34,596 nt of DNA from positions 1-34,596 of the forward strand of contig CALLQQ010000014.1 in NCBI GenBank assembly GCA_938014915.1, read 5' to 3'. The notes beneath the pieces are model-generated. The model was not told the DNA's origin. It saw only the letters and a program-made list of their open reading frames with translations, and made no database searches. Position numbers and translations under genes: made by a program. This stretch comes from an uncultured Clostridia bacterium. GTDB lineage: Bacteria; Bacillota; Clostridia; Oscillospirales; Ruminococcaceae. Position 1 is the first letter of the stretch; every line of letters starts with the position of its first letter. This document shows positions 31,725 to 34,596 of this stretch, one piece after another.

Positions 31725-32234
31725 ATGAATGAAAAAGTTAAAGATCTACTACAACAGCAAGTGAACAAGGAACTTTATTCTGCATACCTATATCTTGATA
31801 TGTCGAATTTCTATACTTCAAGCAGTCTAGACGGATTCGCCCATTGGTTCAAGCTCCAAGCGCAGGAAGAATTCGATCATGCAATGCTCATTTCTCAGTA
31901 TCTCCAAAATAGTGATATCGATGTAGTCCTCGATGCTATTGATGCGCCGAATGCTAGCTATGATGATTTTAAAAAGCCCCTAACGATGGCGCTTGATCAT
32001 GAGAAGTATGTAACTAGCTTAATCAATGATATATATTCTGAGGCACTGGCTAATAAAGACTATCGTACAGGTCAATTCCTTGATTGGTTCATCGCCGAGC
32101 AAGCGGAAGAAGAAGCGACAGCACAGGACTTGATTGCGAGATTTGAATTGTTTGGCGACGATTCAAAAGGACTATATATGCTTGATAAAGAACTAGGAGC
32201 AAGAGTATATGAAACACCTTCCTTAGAGTTATAA
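31725..32234 (+). CDS. ftn: Ferritin (iron storage, bacterial non-haem type)
   Basis: 169-residue ferritin subunit; 24 of these form a shell that oxidises and stores iron in the cytoplasm. The four-helix bundle begins NEKVKDLLQQQVNKELYSAYLYLDM. Ferroxidase residues are E16, E49 and H52 (the last two in AQEEFDHAM), with further Glu in FLDWFIAEQAEEE. Length and spacing match bacterial FtnA-type proteins; no haem-binding Met of bacterioferritin is apparent. ATG 31725 gives the usual N-terminus. ATG 31704, in frame, would add MKGWFFI and has its own AAGG site, so the true start is uncertain. A strong terminator follows. Confidence 0.93.
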   Translation: MNEKVKDLLQQQVNKELYSAYLYLDMSNFYTSSSLDGFAHWFKLQAQEEFDHAMLISQYLQNSDIDVVLDAIDAPNASYDDFKKPLTMALDHEKYVTSLINDIYSEALANKDYRTGQFLDWFIAEQAEEEATAQDLIARFELFGDDSKGLYMLDKELGARVYETPSLEL

Positions 32235-32243
32235 AGCAGAACT

Positions 32244-32280
32244 AAAGCAGCACATAAATAAATTACATGTGCTGCTTTTT
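32244..32280 (+). terminator. Intrinsic terminator after ferritin
   Basis: AAAGCAGCACAT pairs with ATGTGCTGCTTT over an 11-base loop and runs into TTTTT, 10 bases after the ferritin stop codon. Confidence 0.93.
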
Positions 32281-32307
32281 GTATTTGCATATATTATAAA
32301 AAAGATG

Positions 32308-32316
32308 TGGTATAAT
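32308..32316 (+). promoter_or_regulatory. Extended -10 promoter of ccdA
   Basis: TGGTATAAT is an extended -10 element 27 bases before the ccdA TTG start. TTGCAT lies 20 bases further upstream, too far for a standard -35. Confidence 0.5.
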
Positions 32317-32342
32317 AATATAATCAGTTAGGGAGTGTTTCT

Positions 32343-33014
32343 TTGCAATATATAATTTCTTTTCTTGAGGGGATAATTACTTTTATCTCTCCTTGTATTC
32401 TACCAATGCTACCGATTTATATTATATACTTCACAGGTGGGAATCCGAATAAAGATGATAAAAAAACCTTAATAAATGCTATCGGATTTGTGCTTGGATT
32501 TACATTAATTTTTGTGATAATGGGGGCATTCGCCGCATCAGTTGGCGCCGTATTAAGACAGTATCAAACGATAGTTAATATTGTTACTGGCATAGTAGTA
32601 ATATTTTTCGGACTGAGTTTCATGGGCGTTTTTAAAATTGGCATATTTAATAAAACCCATAGCGTAAAAAAGGATGTTAAGCCCCTAGGATTCGTATCAG
32701 CATTCTTATTCGGATTAATTTTCGCCCTAGGATGGACACCGTGCGTTGGTGCATTCCTCGGCTCTGCCCTAATGTTAGCATCGCAGCAGGGGACGGTCAT
32801 ATCGGGAATTTTAATGCTTCTTGCGTATTCTCTAGGACTAGGGATCCCCTTCATAATCAGCGCAATTTTAATAGATAAACTGAAGAACGCTTTTGATTTT
32901 ATTAAGCGCCATTACCGTGTAATTAATATCATATGCGGATTGTTCTTAATTGTAGTGGGAATATTCATGATGACAGGACTGATGGGCGCATTACTATCAT
33001 TAATGACTATTTAG
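32343..33014 (+). CDS. ccdA: CcdA-type thiol-disulfide membrane protein
   Basis: 223-residue membrane protein of the CcdA/DsbD-beta family, which carries reducing power from cytoplasmic thioredoxin across the membrane to extracytoplasmic thiol proteins. Six hydrophobic segments are visible. The two redox cysteines are in the conserved contexts SPCILPMLP (C18) and GWTPCVGAFLG (C134). TTG 32343 has AGGGAG seven bases upstream. The next gene, 10 bases on, encodes a membrane-anchored thioredoxin, the expected recipient of its electrons. No cytochrome c maturation genes are seen, so a role in general extracytoplasmic thiol reduction is more likely than haem attachment. Confidence 0.93.
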   Translation: MQYIISFLEGIITFISPCILPMLPIYIIYFTGGNPNKDDKKTLINAIGFVLGFTLIFVIMGAFAASVGAVLRQYQTIVNIVTGIVVIFFGLSFMGVFKIGIFNKTHSVKKDVKPLGFVSAFLFGLIFALGWTPCVGAFLGSALMLASQQGTVISGILMLLAYSLGLGIPFIISAILIDKLKNAFDFIKRHYRVINIICGLFLIVVGIFMMTGLMGALLSLMTI

Positions 33015-33024
33015 GAGGAGTAAA

Positions 33025-33909
33025 GTGAACAGTAAAACTAAAACTATTCTTTTGGGAGTGGTGTTAATTATTGTTATCGCAGCATCAACAGTGGCGTATA
33101 ATATCTTATCAAAGAAACACGATGTCGAAATGCCACAGAATAATAATTCTAATGCCAATTCGGACTCTGATAAGATTAAGGCAATGGATTTCAATGTTAC
33201 GGATAGCGACGGTAATACGGTATCACTATCCTCCCAATTTGGGAAGCCGATAGTTCTGAATTTTTGGGCGAGCTGGTGCGATCCGTGTAAGAATGAGATG
33301 CCCGACTTCCAAGAAGTATATGAGGAAGTAGGAGATGATGTTATCTTCATGATGATTAACCTCACCGATGGCAGCCGTGAAACGCAGAGCAAGGCACAGG
33401 CATTTATTAACGATGCTGAGTTTACATTCCCCATTTATTTCGATAAAGGTCTAGATGCTGCCAATACGTACAGAGTTTATTCAATACCAACAACATATTT
33501 CATAGATGAAGAAGGATACATATCGTCGGGTGTTAGTGGAATGCTTAATAAAAAGAAGTTAAAGGAGAGAATAGATATGATTACTTCTACTAAAAAGACT
33601 GAATACAGTAAGATTTCACCTGATAAAGCTAAAGCAATTATTGATGAAGGCGGCGATCACATTATTCTTGATGTGAGGACTGAGCAGGAATTCAATGAGG
33701 AGCATATTAAAGATGCTATCCTGATCCCTAACGACAGCATAATGGATAGGGCGGAAAAGGAACTCACTGACAAGGATCAGTTGATTCTAGTATATTGTCG
33801 CAGTGGCGCTAGGAGTGCCGATGCCGCAAAGAAGTTAATTCAACTAGGATTCACCAATGTGCATGACTTCGGTGGAATTATTGATTGGAAATATGATAAG
33901 GTAAAGTAA
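33025..33909 (+). CDS. Membrane-anchored TlpA-like thioredoxin fused to a rhodanese domain
   Basis: 294 residues. An N-terminal hydrophobic segment (about 7-26) works as an anchor or signal, followed by an Asn/Ser-rich linker. The thioredoxin-like domain (about 50-190) has the active site WCDPC (W84, C85, C88) and the cis-Pro loop SIPTTYF (P155), as in TlpA/ResA proteins. The rhodanese domain (about 195-294) has DVRTEQEFNEEHI and the active-site loop CRSGAR with C258, so a persulfide-carrying Cys is present. GTG 33025 follows GGAGGAG. It is co-transcribed with ccdA. The fusion suggests thioredoxin-driven reduction of a sulfur or persulfide species at the cell surface; this is inference from domain pairing. 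Confidence 0.88.
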   Translation: MNSKTKTILLGVVLIIVIAASTVAYNILSKKHDVEMPQNNNSNANSDSDKIKAMDFNVTDSDGNTVSLSSQFGKPIVLNFWASWCDPCKNEMPDFQEVYEEVGDDVIFMMINLTDGSRETQSKAQAFINDAEFTFPIYFDKGLDAANTYRVYSIPTTYFIDEEGYISSGVSGMLNKKKLKERIDMITSTKKTEYSKISPDKAKAIIDEGGDHIILDVRTEQEFNEEHIKDAILIPNDSIMDRAEKELTDKDQLILVYCRSGARSADAAKKLIQLGFTNVHDFGGIIDWKYDKVK

Positions 33910-33917
33910 ATGCGATT

Positions 33918-34596
33918 TTAACATTTGCTAAATTGCTTTCTTAAAATGGTGAGCGCCTTTTTTTCAATCCTTGAAACATATGAACGTGATATGCCAAGTA
34001 TCTTTGCTACCTCCCGTTGGGTTAGCGGTTTACATCCATAAAGACCATATCTGTGTTTAATGATGGCTTGCTCACGTTCGTCAAGGGTGCGCTCGATGAA
34101 TTTATAAAGTTGCTCAGATTTTATCTTTAAATCGATTATATCAATAATACATGAATCATCCGATATAATATCCATTAAAGTTAGCTGATTCCCGTCTTTA
34201 TCAGTATCGATTGGCTCGTTTATATAGATGTCACCTGCTGATTTCTTAATTGACCTGAAATGCATAAGAATCTCATTTTCGATACATCTGCTCGCATAAG
34301 TTGCAAATCTAGTACCTTTATTATAATCGAATGTGCCGACCGCCTTTATAAGACCTATTGTGCCGATTGAAATCAAGTCATCATGATCACTGGTAGATGA
34401 ATAGTACTTTTTAACGATATGTGCAACTAATCGCAAATTGTGTTCAATTAATTTGTTCCTAGCATCGTTATCGCCCTGTTCAAGGAGCTTAAAACATTCA
34501 CGCTCTTTAGCCGCAGTGAGTGGCTTGGGGAATGTGCCATTCCTCTCTAGATGAAGAGCGAAATATAGTAAATTGCTAAGAGCAAATTCAATTAAT
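33918..34596 (-). CDS. sigK: RNA polymerase sporulation sigma factor SigK (start beyond the window)
   Basis: 225 residues are visible, with the 5' end cut by the window edge; the frame is open to 34596. The shorter frame from TTG 34436 is not the start, because the upstream codons continue the family sequence (FALHLERNGTFPKPLT, then NKLIEHNLRLVAHIVKKYY). Sigma region 2 contains DLISIGTIGLIKAV and YASRCIENEILMHFR. Region 4 has LTQREVAKILGISRSYVSRIEKKAL, the -35-recognising helix-turn-helix. The wording matches SigK most closely (SigE is the near alternative), the late mother-cell sigma factor of endospore formers. The visible part is not interrupted by a skin-type element. It converges on the thioredoxin gene with 8 bases between them. 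Confidence 0.88.
   Translation of the reverse strand, partial: LIEFALSNLLYFALHLERNGTFPKPLTAAKERECFKLLEQGDNDARNKLIEHNLRLVAHIVKKYYSSTSDHDDLISIGTIGLIKAVGTFDYNKGTRFATYASRCIENEILMHFRSIKKSAGDIYINEPIDTDKDGNQLTLMDIISDDSCIIDIIDLKIKSEQLYKFIERTLDEREQAIIKHRYGLYGCKPLTQREVAKILGISRSYVSRIEKKALTILRKQFSKC

Overview
The window is a chromosomal segment of an anaerobic, probably spore-forming low-GC Clostridia (Bacillota). The indications are the AT-rich sequence with many ATA codons, strong AGGAGG ribosome binding sites, sigma-A type promoters, NfnAB, a rubrerythrin, a TPP-riboswitch ThiT gene, and a sporulation sigma factor of the SigK type at the right edge. I cannot place it below class level. No rRNA, tRNA, CRISPR array, transposase or phage gene is visible.

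Layout. 1-6.6 kb: a YtcJ-like amidohydrolase, a two-gene ABC-2 transporter, nfnAB (electron-bifurcating transhydrogenase) and a rubrerythrin. 6.7-9.0 kb: deoD, a 31-residue membrane protein and rmuC. 9.0-10.2 kb: a TPP riboswitch with thiT, then a small Asn/Gln-rich protein whose ribosome binding site lies in a hairpin. 10.3-15.6 kb: the least familiar unit. A strong promoter, a 17-codon leader ORF and an intrinsic terminator precede two ABC exporter half-proteins. Each half carries an unusual N-terminal domain plus a four-cysteine zinc ribbon, and a DUF1854-like protein sits between them.

15.6-28.1 kb: a complete alpha-glucan utilisation locus. A divergent type I pullulanase faces a run of LacI-type regulator, malQ, glgP, malE, malF, malG and a lipoprotein alpha-amylase. 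The amylase would cut starch outside the cell, MalEFG import maltodextrins (with an ATPase encoded elsewhere), and MalQ, GlgP and PulA convert them to glucose and glucose-1-phosphate. A palindromic LacI-type operator lies at the predicted start of transcription of the regulator-led operon.

28.2-30.6 kb (minus strand): a polar amino acid ABC transporter (binding protein, permease, ATPase), with a hairpin after the binding-protein gene. 30.7-32.3 kb: a ZIP metal transporter and a ferritin, divergent, separated by a short region with several inverted repeats. The ZIP gene appears to lack a normal start codon and may begin at ATA. 32.3-33.9 kb: ccdA and a membrane-anchored thioredoxin-rhodanese fusion. 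33.9 kb to the end: a sigK-like gene running off the edge.

The most interesting items are the ABC/DUF1854/ABC system with its putative attenuator, the apparent ATA start of the ZIP transporter, and the palindromes between the metal transporter and ferritin. All assignments are from reading the sequence; no database search was run.
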